From Serratia sp. Ag1 (GTDB taxonomy: Bacteria; Pseudomonadota; Gammaproteobacteria; Enterobacterales; Enterobacteriaceae), in contig NZ_JQEI01000051.1 in assembly GCF_000743355.1 (NCBI RefSeq), positions 1 to 53,485 of the forward strand: DNA of 53,485 nt, read 5' to 3'. The translations under genes were made by a program, and so were the position numbers. The notes below the pieces were generated by a model. That model did not search any database, was not told the origin of the DNA, and saw nothing but the letters and a program-made list of their open reading frames with translations. Within the stretch, counting starts at the first letter, position 1, and each line of letters starts with the position of its first letter. Of the stretch, positions 9,077 to 18,231 are shown piece by piece.

Positions 9077-10447
9077 ATGAACAAGGACGGTTTTACATCA
9101 GCCCCCACTGATGATGCTGATGTCAGCAATAAACAGGGTGTGATTAAAAAAGAGACTGAGGCAAAGACGATTACAGTGAATGCGGCAGACAGAATTGAAT
9201 CCCAGAAAAAAAATAAGAATAAGAAAGATCAGCACAGCGGAAAAATAGAATCTGAAGATCTGCAGTTTATGAACGATCTGCAGTCGGCGTTAATCTCCCA
9301 AAAGACGCCATTCAGTATGATCATGCTCTATACCATTGCATTGGTGGTGGTGGTCGCTCTGGTGTGGGCGCATTTTGCCCGCGTTGAGGAGATTACCCGG
9401 GGTGATGGGAAGATCATCCCGGCCAGCCGCGAACAGGTTATTCAGAGTCTGGAAGGGGGGATCCTGGAAGAACTGAACGTGCGTGAAGGCGATATTGTCG
9501 AAAAAGGGCAGGTGTTGCTGAAGATGGATCCGACGCGTGCAGGATCCAGCTACGGGGAGTCATTATCAAAAGTCTTGGGGCTGAAAGCCACGATAGCGCG
9601 TTTGCGTGCGCAATCTTATGGGACTGAACTGGTGTTTCCACCAGAAGTACAGGCAGTACAGAGCCTGGTGCATGATGAAACTCAGGCCTATAACGCGCAA
9701 TTGAGAACCCTGAACGAAAGCGTGGATGCGCTGAAGAAAAGCCTGGCATTGGCCGAAAACGAAGTACAGCTTTCCGCGCCTTTGGCTAAAAAAGGGCTGG
9801 TTTCAGAGGTGGAAATCCTGCGTCTGCGCAGGCAGGCGAACGAATTCCAATTGCAGATTGCTGAACGTACCAACCGTTTCCGCTCGGATGCCAACAGCGA
9901 GTTAAACAAGCAAGAGTCAGAACTGGCACAGGCCGAAGAGATTCTGCGTGGCCGTGAAGACGTGATGCAGCGTACTACTATTGTTGCTCCGGTGCGCGGA
10001 ACGGTGAATAACATCCGTATTACCACGCGGGGAGGGGTGATCCAGCAGGGGGCAGAAATCATGACGGTTATTCCCCTGGAGGATAACCTGTTGGTCGAAG
10101 CCCAGATTAAGCCTGCCGACGTGGCCTTTATTCACCCAGGCTTACCTGCGACGGTCAAGATCACCGCGTATGATTATGCTATTTACGGCGGATTAACTGG
10201 CGTGGTGGAACACCTGAGTTCTGACACCCTGGTTGACGAAGAGAAAGCCCGTTCTGGACGGGGAGATGCAACGTATTACCGTGTGTATGTGCGTACTAAT
10301 CAGGCAGCCTTGCACGTCAAGGATAAAACGTTTCCGATCATTCCCGGCATGGTCGCTAACGTAGAAATTCGTACAGGTGAGAAAACGATCCTATCCTATA
10401 TTTTAAAACCTGTATTAAAAGCCCGTGAAGCGTTCAGGGAGAGATAA
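9077..10447 (+). CDS. Type I secretion membrane-fusion protein, HlyD/LapC family
   Basis: 456 residues; AGGA precedes ATG 9077. A hydrophilic, Lys-rich cytoplasmic tail of about 75 residues (KKNKNKKDQ) leads to one transmembrane helix (MIMLYTIALVVVVALVWA). Next come a biotinyl-lipoyl half motif (GDGKIIPASREQVIQSLEGG), a long coiled-coil hairpin (about residues 160-300), the second lipoyl half (TIVAPVRGTVNNI) and a C-terminal beta-barrel domain. The family links the inner-membrane ABC transporter to the TolC-like channel. It stands 6 bases from the next gene, whose ribosome binding site (GGGAGAG) lies inside this gene's 3' end, so the two are co-transcribed. Confidence 0.93.
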   Translation: MNKDGFTSAPTDDADVSNKQGVIKKETEAKTITVNAADRIESQKKNKNKKDQHSGKIESEDLQFMNDLQSALISQKTPFSMIMLYTIALVVVVALVWAHFARVEEITRGDGKIIPASREQVIQSLEGGILEELNVREGDIVEKGQVLLKMDPTRAGSSYGESLSKVLGLKATIARLRAQSYGTELVFPPEVQAVQSLVHDETQAYNAQLRTLNESVDALKKSLALAENEVQLSAPLAKKGLVSEVEILRLRRQANEFQLQIAERTNRFRSDANSELNKQESELAQAEEILRGREDVMQRTTIVAPVRGTVNNIRITTRGGVIQQGAEIMTVIPLEDNLLVEAQIKPADVAFIHPGLPATVKITAYDYAIYGGLTGVVEHLSSDTLVDEEKARSGRGDATYYRVYVRTNQAALHVKDKTFPIIPGMVANVEIRTGEKTILSYILKPVLKAREAFRER

Positions 10448-10452
10448 TTTAA

Positions 10453-12552
10453 ATGGTACGCAAGCACAGTGAGTTCCGCCGGTTAAACGTGGCAATGGCG
10501 ATAGCAATATGCCTGCCATTTTCCACGCTGACAGTGGCACAGCAATCCTCTTTGCCGGGAGGAAGTAGCCAAAATATCAATGCATTACCTCCAATGCTGA
10601 CACAGGAGGAATATATGACATTATTCCATTCCGATCAGTCATCGGCTGAAAATGCAGGATCACAAGAAGCGCCCGACTTCCTTAAAGAGCTGGCGGCGGT
10701 GGGTGAGCCGAAAGCGCCGCCTCCGCGCCAGAATCAGAGCCAGAACCCGAATACGGTTCCTACGGCCCCGGAGGTCAGAAAAGAAGCGGCCCCATTATTC
10801 AGCGGCAGTGCTACGGCGAGTAACACGCCACCTCCGGTTGCGGCCAAGCCGAGTGAAGGGATTCAGCCGAGTAAAAGTATCAGTGTTTCAGAGCCCTATA
10901 GCCAGCCCGTCGCGCCAGCACCTGTTACCGTGACGGCCAAAGCCCCTGAGCCTGCAAGGACGACGACATATATTGAGCCTCCGGTGTCGATTCAGACTAC
11001 CCAGGCACCTCTCGTTAAGACTGAACGCCCGAATGTGGCAACAAGCCAACCCGTGCAGGTAGAGAACCGCCAGTCTGCGACACCGTTTGTCAGTGACAAA
11101 CAACCGGTATTGGTTAATCGGGATGAGTTGCGCGCCAAGGCTAATATTGCTGCAGAAGCCCCTGCTGGCAGCAGCCGCTCAGTATTGAAGAACAATGACA
11201 GCCGCCTTCCACCGGTTCAGCAGCAGTATCAACCCGAACCGGCGTATGACAATGTGCGTTGGAATGGCGAGATCCGTGGCGAAAGTGGTAAGCGGACTTT
11301 CGACAGTATGTCTGGGGATGCCTACAGTGGGAAAAGCAATAGCCCGTCGCGCGCTTTCTTACGCAAAATGGTGTCGATGGCCTTGGCCTACAGCCCGGAG
11401 GTCCGCTCCTCAGAAGCCGATGTGATGGCCGCCGGTTATTACGTTGATCAGACCAAAGGGCAGCGCTGGCCACAGGTTCAGGTTGGGGTGTCTACGCCGA
11501 TAGGGACTCAAGGGGGCAATGCCGATCTGCAACGTAATAATGCGAAAGCCAGTGATACCAGCGGCTCGGTTTCTATCACCACGCCTATCTACGATTGGGG
11601 CAAGATCAGCAACCAGGTCGACAGTGCCGAAGAAGGGGTAACGGCGGCAGTCAATGCGCAGAGTTATACCAAAGAACAACTGGCTTACAGCACCGTGTCA
11701 GAGTTGATGAACCTGGGCCGCTATCAGGAAAGCCGCGCGGTGGCGTTGGCTTATGTTGCACGTATGAAGCAACTGACCGATATGCTGTCGCAGATCTCGA
11801 CAGCGGATCAGGGGCGTGCCAGTGAGTTCACCCAGGCAAAAGCCAAGCTGCTGTCTGCCCGTGCCAACCTGGATGATCTTGAGCATCAGGTCAGTACCAG
11901 CCGTATCCGATTGGTGCGTCTGTTGGGCGTTGAGCCGAATTTGCCTGAGAATATCTCCTGGCGGGATTCAGTGATGCCTGCGTCAGTGGCGCTCGCTTCA
12001 TTGACCAAGAACCCTAATCTGTTGAAACTGCAGGCACAGGCAAAGGCGGCAGAATATGAAGCCGAGAGCATCAAGTCTGCGGGCTTGCCACAGTTGAATT
12101 GGGTGGTTTCCAAGAACACGGCAAAAGATATCAACGGTGATGAAACCGGTTGGTATACCGGGCTGAACGTGCAGTGGAACGCGTTCAGCGGCGGTTCGCA
12201 AACGGCGGCACAGATGGCGGCCCGCGCCAAGGCGAATGGGGCTCAGCAACAATATGAAGTGGCCTACCGTGATTTGGAATATCAGATCAATAATCTGGTG
12301 CAAACTCGCGATTCTTCGTTTATGCGCGCGGACGATTTCGATCGTTTATCAGCAGAAACCGATCGTGTCAGGCAAATGTTTTATGAGCAGTGGTACAACC
12401 TTGGCACGCGTACATTATTGGATGTGCTGACGGCAGAGAACGACCATTTTAATAATCAGTTATCCGCCATTAACAATCGTTATGATGGTTATATTTCCAA
12501 TATTAATGTGATTGCCAGTGCCGCGATGTTGTTGAGCTGGGTTGATAAATAA
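10453..12552 (+). CDS. TolC/LapE-type outer-membrane factor with long Pro-rich N-terminal extension
   Basis: 699 residues, against about 420-480 for typical TolC-family proteins. A signal peptide (ends near LTVAQQ) is followed by about 250 residues rich in Pro, Ser, Ala and Gln (for example APPPRQNQSQNPNTVPTAPE), without recognisable fold. The outer-membrane efflux domain begins near residue 295 (FLRKMVSMALAYSPEVRSSE) and runs to the end, with the two expected repeats (second from about SLTKNPNLLKLQAQAKAAEY) and the near-terminal LLDVLTAEND motif. It forms the trimeric outer-membrane exit channel for the adhesin. The role of the extension is unknown; it could reach through the periplasm or contact the adjacent OmpA-family protein. 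Confidence 0.9.
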   Translation: MVRKHSEFRRLNVAMAIAICLPFSTLTVAQQSSLPGGSSQNINALPPMLTQEEYMTLFHSDQSSAENAGSQEAPDFLKELAAVGEPKAPPPRQNQSQNPNTVPTAPEVRKEAAPLFSGSATASNTPPPVAAKPSEGIQPSKSISVSEPYSQPVAPAPVTVTAKAPEPARTTTYIEPPVSIQTTQAPLVKTERPNVATSQPVQVENRQSATPFVSDKQPVLVNRDELRAKANIAAEAPAGSSRSVLKNNDSRLPPVQQQYQPEPAYDNVRWNGEIRGESGKRTFDSMSGDAYSGKSNSPSRAFLRKMVSMALAYSPEVRSSEADVMAAGYYVDQTKGQRWPQVQVGVSTPIGTQGGNADLQRNNAKASDTSGSVSITTPIYDWGKISNQVDSAEEGVTAAVNAQSYTKEQLAYSTVSELMNLGRYQESRAVALAYVARMKQLTDMLSQISTADQGRASEFTQAKAKLLSARANLDDLEHQVSTSRIRLVRLLGVEPNLPENISWRDSVMPASVALASLTKNPNLLKLQAQAKAAEYEAESIKSAGLPQLNWVVSKNTAKDINGDETGWYTGLNVQWNAFSGGSQTAAQMAARAKANGAQQQYEVAYRDLEYQINNLVQTRDSSFMRADDFDRLSAETDRVRQMFYEQWYNLGTRTLLDVLTAENDHFNNQLSAINNRYDGYISNINVIASAAMLLSWVDK

Positions 12553-12590
12553 AATACACCTGATCCAAGCTTCAGTTGGAATTAAGAAAA

Positions 12591-12625
12591 ACACCCCTTA
12601 CAAATTGTAAGGGGTGTATGTAATA
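12591..12625 (+). terminator. Terminator of the exporter operon
   Basis: A perfect 13-bp inverted repeat ACACCCCTTACAA / TTGTAAGGGGTGT (12591-12603 and 12605-12617) is preceded by A-rich sequence and followed by AT-rich sequence, 38 bases after the channel gene's stop codon. It probably works in both directions. Confidence 0.8.
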
Positions 12626-12716
12626 TTTTAATAGATTTTTTAAATGACACCTTTTGGCATTCTCTGGTGGATTGACTCTCAAAAAAGTAATCCGAAATAT
12701 TATAAGAGAGGATTGT

Positions 12717-13346
12717 ATGTATTCTGTATTGGTCATCGATGAATCCCCAACAATATTGGTTGCGATCAAGTCACTCTTGATGCAGTCTGATTCATTTGAG
12801 CAGGTACTTACCGCGACCAGTAGCACCCAAAGTTTGGATATTGTACAGGGGAATCACATCGACCTGATTATTACCGATGTGGAAATACAGGGGGATGATG
12901 GTTTTTTATTGTTAAAAAAGTTAAAAAAAGAACATCCTAAAGCTAAGTCTCTTATTTTTTCCTCTAAAAATGAATCCATCTATGCTTTACGTGCGATAGA
13001 GGCTAAAGCCAATGGTTTTATCAGCAAAGGTAAGGATGTGGATGAGATACTTTTTGCCGTACAGCATGTCTTGAAAGGGTATCTTTTCTTCTCTGCAGAA
13101 GTATTAGGCACTGTATCGGATATGGCGACCTTAAGCAAAAACACCAAACCTAAGCGTTCGTTAACTGCCCGCGAGATTAGCGTGCTCAGATATTTAGTGA
13201 AGGGTTTTAAAAACAAAGAGATAGCAGGGAGTCTGTTTATCAGTGAAAAAACAGTGAGTACTTATAAAGCCCGGATTATGACTAAGCTTGGCGTTAAGTC
13301 TGTCATAGAAATGGCAAATTATGTGGAAAGAAACGACCTTTTATAA
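12717..13346 (+). CDS. LuxR/NarL-type response regulator
   Basis: 209 residues from ATG 12717, preceded by AGAGAGGA; an upstream in-frame start at 12654 lies in the terminator region and is unlikely. The receiver domain has acidic residues Asp8/Glu9, phospho-acceptor Asp54 (IITDVE) and conserved Lys104 (FISKGKD). A LuxR helix-turn-helix follows (about 148-205: LTAREISVLRYLVKGFKNKEIA, SEKTVSTYK). This is the FimZ/NarL family layout. No sensor kinase gene is adjacent. Position just after the adhesin exporter suggests control of that locus, by inference. Low GC relative to the neighbours hints at acquired DNA. Confidence 0.88.
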   Translation: MYSVLVIDESPTILVAIKSLLMQSDSFEQVLTATSSTQSLDIVQGNHIDLIITDVEIQGDDGFLLLKKLKKEHPKAKSLIFSSKNESIYALRAIEAKANGFISKGKDVDEILFAVQHVLKGYLFFSAEVLGTVSDMATLSKNTKPKRSLTAREISVLRYLVKGFKNKEIAGSLFISEKTVSTYKARIMTKLGVKSVIEMANYVERNDLL

Positions 13347-13524
13347 GTAAGCAGAAATTCGTTCGCGACGTTATTATTTCTACTGAATATATTTGTATTT
13401 AAATGGGCGTTATTTTGAAAGCGGTGTTTTTTCCTACAAACTATTTCATGCTTTCTTATGTTACTTTTGCTTTGCACTAATTAATATATCTTTGGGAATT
13501 TACAAAATCATCAATGGAATTGAT

Positions 13525-14133
13525 ATGGAAATAAAATCGAAGGGAGTCGTTAATGTCTTAATTGTCACTCAATGCTCGTTCACCCGTTTGGCGCTGAATA
13601 CGGTTCTGGCTGATATGCAATTATCGTCAGGTAAGAAAGTCAACGTGGCCTCAAGTGATTTTTTCGAAAAACATAATCTCGTGATGGATTTTATCATTTG
13701 TACTGACGATCTGTTTGATGAGATTAGTTTGAAAGGTATTTTGAAAATCAAAGAGGCACTGCGTTACGCCAGTTTTGCAAGCAAAATGATTTTTTTAACC
13801 GCCAATCATCACTTTGCCCTGGGGAACTTTATCTCGGGTTTATGCAGAAAAGAAGGTTTCTGTGCTTCGGCTGATAAAACGGTAACCGGTCTTGCATTGG
13901 ATTTAAGGCGGATTCTGAGTTTCCAAGACAGTTCCGTTGCGTTATCGTCATGCACTTTAACACCAAGAGAAAGAGATATTATTATCAATCTGATTAAACA
14001 GAAGAAACCGGCTTATTTATCTAAGAAATATGCTGTTAATCAGAAAACGATCAGTGCGCATAAAGTGAATGCGCTGCGTAAGCTCAATGTGGAACACCTC
14101 AATAATATTGTTAACCTGAATGCGCTGGCTTAA
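13525..14133 (+). CDS. LuxR-type regulator with degenerate receiver (RcsA/BglJ-like layout)
   Basis: 202 residues from ATG 13525, which has GGA 6 bases upstream; the frame extends to a TTG at 13393 but without a ribosome binding site. The N-terminal half aligns with a receiver fold (VNVLIVTQCSFTRLALNTVL). However, the acidic pair is replaced by Thr/Gln, the acceptor position reads CTDD (Thr60 aligned with Asp54 of the preceding gene), and the conserved Lys is Ser115. Phosphorylation is therefore unlikely. The C-terminus is a LuxR helix-turn-helix (LTPRERDIIINLIKQ, QKTISAHKVNALRKL). Similar auxiliary regulators (RcsA, BglJ) act as heterodimers with a true response regulator; the neighbour at 12717 is one candidate partner. 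Confidence 0.8.
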   Translation: MEIKSKGVVNVLIVTQCSFTRLALNTVLADMQLSSGKKVNVASSDFFEKHNLVMDFIICTDDLFDEISLKGILKIKEALRYASFASKMIFLTANHHFALGNFISGLCRKEGFCASADKTVTGLALDLRRILSFQDSSVALSSCTLTPRERDIIINLIKQKKPAYLSKKYAVNQKTISAHKVNALRKLNVEHLNNIVNLNALA

Positions 14134-14161
14134 GTCGTGCCGTTTGGTTGCCTGATGTGCC

Positions 14162-14180
14162 CCTTCCCACACCGGGAAGG
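14162..14180. terminator. Hairpin between convergent regulator and fepA genes
   Basis: CCTTCCC (14162-14168) and GGGAAGG (14174-14180) form a 7-bp stem with a 5-nt loop in the 82-bp gap between two converging genes. The U-tract is lacking on either side, so termination activity is uncertain. Confidence 0.45.
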
Positions 14181-14215
14181 AGCAGCGTGACTTCTGCCTT
14201 ATCAGGCATGGTCGA

Positions 14216-16465
14216 TCAGAAGCGTGTGTTCATGCTCATAAAGTAGGTTCGCCCAGGTTCGTTATAGGTGGCTGCGCCTGCGCCATACATGTAGGAACCG
14301 GTGGTGGCATTGCCCGTGGTCTGGGCATTACCGGCGCGGAACTGGCGTTTATCCAGCAGGTTGTCGATGCCTGTCGTGACGCTGATATTTTTGGTAACAG
14401 CATAAGTCCCGCTCAGGCCAAACAGGGCATAAGGGCTGACCTCACGTTGCTCGCTGCCGCTTACGGCCTCACCCTTATAGTTATATTTCTTCGGTTTCTG
14501 ACGGCCATACCAGGTCATGGTGGTCTGCATCGACAACTCCTGTGTAGCTTGCCAGCTCAGCGTCGAGTTGATGGTGAACTCAGGAATAATCGACAGATAA
14601 TCCCCGGTAGTTTTATTCTGGTTCTCAATCATATAGGTTGCATTGTTATTCCAGGCGATGGTATCGCTGACTGGCACATTCAGCATACCCTCCAGGCCCT
14701 GAATCACCGCTTTAGGCACATTCTCCCAGCGGTAAATATCGGTTTTACCATTAGTGGTAGTGCCGGATGGGGTATAGCCTGCCTCGATCTTGTTGCGGTA
14801 ATCGTTACGGAAATAGGTTACGCCAGCCAGCCAGCCTTCATGATGAAATTCCAGCCCGACCTCTTTATTGACGCTGTTCTCTGCTTTCAGATCGTCATTA
14901 CCGATCAGATAACAGGCTCCAGCGCTGGCCGCACAGCCTTGGCCGCGGCTGTACAAAATGTAATTGCTGTTGTTCTGGAACAGGTTAGGAGCCTTGTAGG
15001 CGCGGGCGATGCCCATTTTCAGGGTAACGTTATCCCCCAATTCCTGTGACAGATTGAGCGATGGGCTCCAGTTGTCACCGGCTTCAGAGTGGTGATCAAA
15101 ACGTAAACCCGGCGTCAACATGGTGCTCTCGGTGACTTCGGCGTTGTTTTCGGCAAACAGCGAGAAGATCCTGGCCGAAGAGTCGGGGTCACGGTTGGTA
15201 CTATTCAGCCCAGGAATGCTGCCGCCTTCTGCCAGTGATTGGCTGGTAGAAGAGGGATCGCTCATCTTTTGCTGGCTCCATTCCGTCCCCAAGGTAGCGG
15301 TTTGCGGTACCCACACATCGAACGGAATGCTGACTTCGCTGTGCGCCAGGAAATCATCCAAACGGGTGGTATTGAAGCTGTCGCTGGAGAAAATGCCTTC
15401 GGTACCGCCTGCTAACCCCTCGGCCAAACGGGTATTACGCGTGCGCTCGAACTGCAGATAGTGGGTGGTGCTCACCCCGCTGTCCCAGGCACCGCGATAA
15501 TTGAGAGCATAAGTGGTGCGGTAGATCCGGTTGGTCTCTTTGCCGTAATTGCTCTGGACCAGCGCGTTGCTATTGGTGTTCTGGGTATCCCCGGCATAAA
15601 GATTGCCCTGGCGACCATAGGCATATTGGAACTCCAGCGATTGCAGGGGCGCGAACTCCCAGTGCAGCAGGGCATCGATATTTTTATCGATCACCCCTTC
15701 ACGGCCAGCGGGCAGGGTACTGGCATAGCTGCCGGTACGTTCGGACTGATGCCCTTGGTTGATATCCCACGCGTCGGCCTGGGTTTTGCTGTAGCCGCCA
15801 AACAGCCGGAAACTCAGTTGATCGCTCAGTGGGCCAGAGAGGTTGAAGTTGGTGCGTTTGGTCGCCCCTTCCTGCTTATGCTGTGGCAGGTTGAAATAGC
15901 CGTTCAGCGCACCGTGCAGCTCTTTGCTGGCCTGTTTGGTGATGATATTCACCACGCCACCTGCGGCACCATTGCCATAGCGAGCGGCTGCCGGGCCGCG
16001 CAGCACCTCAATACGCTCGATCATCTCCGGTGGTACCCAGGCGGTGTCACCACGGGTATCACGCTCGCCGCGCCAGCCTTGGCGCACCGAATTACGGCTG
16101 CTGGCTGGCATACCGTCGATCAGAATCAGCGTATTTTCCGGCCCCATCCCACGGATATCGAGCTGGCGGTTGTTACCGCGCTGGCCGCTGGTGGAGTTAC
16201 CGGTCAGATTGACCCCTGGCATAGTGCGGATCAGTTCGCTGATGTCGCGCGCTGGCGGGCGTCTTTTGATCTCTTCGGCGGTAATGGTGGAGACACCGGG
16301 AGCTTGCAGGTTCTGTTTGGCTGCGGTGACCACAATGGTGTCTTCCGCCGTGGTTTGTTTCTGGTTTTCTTCCGGCTGTGCGTGTACCGCAGCGGAAAAT
16401 GCAGACGAGCCCAATCCTAACCCGATGAGTGTGGCTAAAGAGTAACGAGATAACTTGCGATTCAT
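14216..16465 (-). CDS. fepA: TonB-dependent catecholate siderophore receptor (FepA type)
   Basis: 749 residues, very close to E. coli FepA in length. A signal peptide ends near VHAQP. It is followed by a TonB box (EDTIVVTA), a plug domain (ITAEEIKRRPPARDISELIR, GPENTLILIDGMP, RIEVLRGPAAARYGNGAAGG) and a 22-strand barrel ending in an aromatic residue (YFMSMNTRF). It imports ferric enterobactin-like complexes across the outer membrane using TonB. It is divergent from fes with a shared control region containing a Fur-like box. Other catecholate receptors (IroN, PfeA) share these motifs; position next to fes and entF favours FepA. Confidence 0.92.
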   Translation of the reverse strand: MNRKLSRYSLATLIGLGLGSSAFSAAVHAQPEENQKQTTAEDTIVVTAAKQNLQAPGVSTITAEEIKRRPPARDISELIRTMPGVNLTGNSTSGQRGNNRQLDIRGMGPENTLILIDGMPASSRNSVRQGWRGERDTRGDTAWVPPEMIERIEVLRGPAAARYGNGAAGGVVNIITKQASKELHGALNGYFNLPQHKQEGATKRTNFNLSGPLSDQLSFRLFGGYSKTQADAWDINQGHQSERTGSYASTLPAGREGVIDKNIDALLHWEFAPLQSLEFQYAYGRQGNLYAGDTQNTNSNALVQSNYGKETNRIYRTTYALNYRGAWDSGVSTTHYLQFERTRNTRLAEGLAGGTEGIFSSDSFNTTRLDDFLAHSEVSIPFDVWVPQTATLGTEWSQQKMSDPSSTSQSLAEGGSIPGLNSTNRDPDSSARIFSLFAENNAEVTESTMLTPGLRFDHHSEAGDNWSPSLNLSQELGDNVTLKMGIARAYKAPNLFQNNSNYILYSRGQGCAASAGACYLIGNDDLKAENSVNKEVGLEFHHEGWLAGVTYFRNDYRNKIEAGYTPSGTTTNGKTDIYRWENVPKAVIQGLEGMLNVPVSDTIAWNNNATYMIENQNKTTGDYLSIIPEFTINSTLSWQATQELSMQTTMTWYGRQKPKKYNYKGEAVSGSEQREVSPYALFGLSGTYAVTKNISVTTGIDNLLDKRQFRAGNAQTTGNATTGSYMYGAGAATYNEPGRTYFMSMNTRF

Positions 16466-16564
16466 GTTGAGGTTCCTACCTGGCTGCCCTTCTTGCAGCA
16501 GGGCTGAAGGGGCGATTGTAGTTTTATGGAGTCACTTGGAAACTGTTGGGACAGATACACTATT

Positions 16565-16583
16565 GCAAATGAAAATAATTATC
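16565..16583. promoter_or_regulatory. Fur-box-like site, fepA/fes divergent control region
   Basis: This 19-mer matches the Fur consensus GATAATGATAATCATTATC at 15 of 19 positions by eye. It lies in the 176-bp gap between the divergent fepA and fes genes, so iron-loaded Fur could repress both. Confidence 0.75.
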
Positions 16584-16641
16584 AATAGTATTCAGATTAC
16601 CGTTTGTTTTGGCATGGTGTGCTGTGCCAATTACACAGTGA

Positions 16642-17997
16642 GTGGGCGTATTGAAAACTGAACAACAGCCAGAAAGCAGTAGGTTATTAGCAAGCAAACA
16701 CGTGGGGAGCCATGGTTGGTGGCTCGACATCGCCCGGCGCGGAACACCGTTGTTAGAACCGCTAGACAATGGGCGCTGGCAAGTCACCTTTCTTTGGCGC
16801 GATCCTCAAGGATGTGAATTGACTTCGGCCCATCGGCACGTTTGGCTCCATATCAATTGCCTGACCGACCATCATCAGCCAGCGCCCCCGCAGAGCCTGC
16901 AACGGCTGAGTGGGTCGGACGTCTGGTACTGGCAACGGGAACTGCCTGCCGACTGGCGCGGCAGCTACTGTTTTATTCCCTGCATGGACGATGTTTCTCT
17001 CCCGCTCAATAGTGCCGATCCCCATGCCAACATGCATAACGTTCGCCATTGGTGGCAGCAGATATTTGCCAAGGCAACGCCGGATCTGCTCAACCCTTAT
17101 CGCGCATGGGCCGATGCCAGCGGGTACTTTCTTTCTGGTTTACATATGCCGCAGGCGCCGCAACAACACGCCTGGCGCGATTTTGATCGCTACGCCGTAG
17201 CCAGCGGGCGTTGTGTACCGGCCCCGCCTGCCAGGCTGCAACGGCACAGGTGGCACAGCCAACGGTTGGGAACCACGCGCCACGTCTGGGTATATTCCAC
17301 GGGTGAAAGCCAGCCCGCTACCCGGCCATTAGCCATTTTGCTGGATGGCCAGTTTTGGGCACAGCAGATGCCGGTTTGGGATCCGCTGATGGAGCTGACC
17401 CGTGCGGGCAAACTGCCAGAAGCGGTGTATCTGCTGATTGATGTTATTGATCAGCAACATCGCGCACAGGAACTGACCTGTAACGATGAATTCTGGCTGG
17501 CGGTACAGCAAGAGCTGTTGCCGCAGTTGGCCGTTTGGGCACCGCACCGCGCAGAGGCTGCCAGCACCCTGGTGGCGGGGCAAAGTTTTGGTGGGCTGGC
17601 CGCGCTCTATGCGGGATTGCGCTGGCCGGAACGTTTTGGTGCGGTGATCAGTCAGTCTGGCTCTTTCTGGTGGCCGCGCCGCGACATGTTGCAGCGACAA
17701 AATATCCCTGACGATGCCTGTTGGCTGATGCAGCAGTTGGAGCAACAGCGATTGGGCGCGCACGGCAAGCTGCGGGTATTTATGGAGGCTGGCGTACATG
17801 AAAAGCTGATCCATCAGGTGAGCGATCGCATGGCCGATCTGCTGCGTACTGCCGGGCACCCAGTGCAATACCGGGTGGTTGAAGGTGGGCACGACGCACT
17901 GTGCTGGCGCGGTGGCCTGCTTGATGGCTTGCAGGCGCACTGGGCAACACCCGCTGTTTTTCAATCTGCCGCCTTTGCCAACGCCCTTCACGCCTAA
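16642..17997 (+). CDS. fes: Enterochelin esterase
   Basis: 451 residues if started at GTG 16642; TTG 16651 (giving MKTEQQPESS) is an equally possible start, as neither has a strong ribosome binding site. An N-terminal Fes/IroD-specific domain (about 1-180) precedes an alpha/beta-hydrolase domain with nucleophile Ser315 in GQSFGG and catalytic His417 in GGHDALCW. In the cytoplasm it hydrolyses the triserine lactone of ferric enterobactin to release iron. It is the first gene of a fes-ybdZ-entF operon (10-bp gap to ybdZ). Confidence 0.92.
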   Translation: MGVLKTEQQPESSRLLASKHVGSHGWWLDIARRGTPLLEPLDNGRWQVTFLWRDPQGCELTSAHRHVWLHINCLTDHHQPAPPQSLQRLSGSDVWYWQRELPADWRGSYCFIPCMDDVSLPLNSADPHANMHNVRHWWQQIFAKATPDLLNPYRAWADASGYFLSGLHMPQAPQQHAWRDFDRYAVASGRCVPAPPARLQRHRWHSQRLGTTRHVWVYSTGESQPATRPLAILLDGQFWAQQMPVWDPLMELTRAGKLPEAVYLLIDVIDQQHRAQELTCNDEFWLAVQQELLPQLAVWAPHRAEAASTLVAGQSFGGLAALYAGLRWPERFGAVISQSGSFWWPRRDMLQRQNIPDDACWLMQQLEQQRLGAHGKLRVFMEAGVHEKLIHQVSDRMADLLRTAGHPVQYRVVEGGHDALCWRGGLLDGLQAHWATPAVFQSAAFANALHA

Positions 17998-18007
17998 GGA
18001 ATTCACT

Positions 18008-18226
18008 ATGGACGCCTTAAACCCGTTTGATGATGAAAACCAACGTTGCCTGATTTTGTGCAACGAGCAGCAGCAATACAGCTTATGGCCGGATTTCAGC
18101 GCAACTCCGGCAGGCTGGGCCAGCGTTTTTGGCCCGGCATCCCGTGAACAATGCGTGAGCTGGCTGGAACAACATTGGCAGGACATACGGCCTGCATCGC
18201 AGCGTAAGGCGCTAGAACAGGAGTAA
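18008..18226 (+). CDS. ybdZ: MbtH-like protein, NRPS partner
   Basis: 72 residues from ATG 18008, with AAGGA just upstream. It carries the family hallmarks: NPFDDEN, the Trp-containing QYSLWPDFSATPAGW, and the terminal DIRPASQ motif. MbtH-like proteins bind the adenylation domain of NRPS enzymes and support their folding and activity; here the partner is EntF, whose gene starts 5 bases downstream. Confidence 0.93.
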   Translation: MDALNPFDDENQRCLILCNEQQQYSLWPDFSATPAGWASVFGPASREQCVSWLEQHWQDIRPASQRKALEQE

Positions 18227-18231
18227 ATGCT

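Noticed and set aside
15461-16420. Plus-strand open frame (319 codons) opposite fepA
   Set aside because: fepA has signal peptide, TonB box, plug and barrel motifs; the opposite frame has none and no ribosome binding site.
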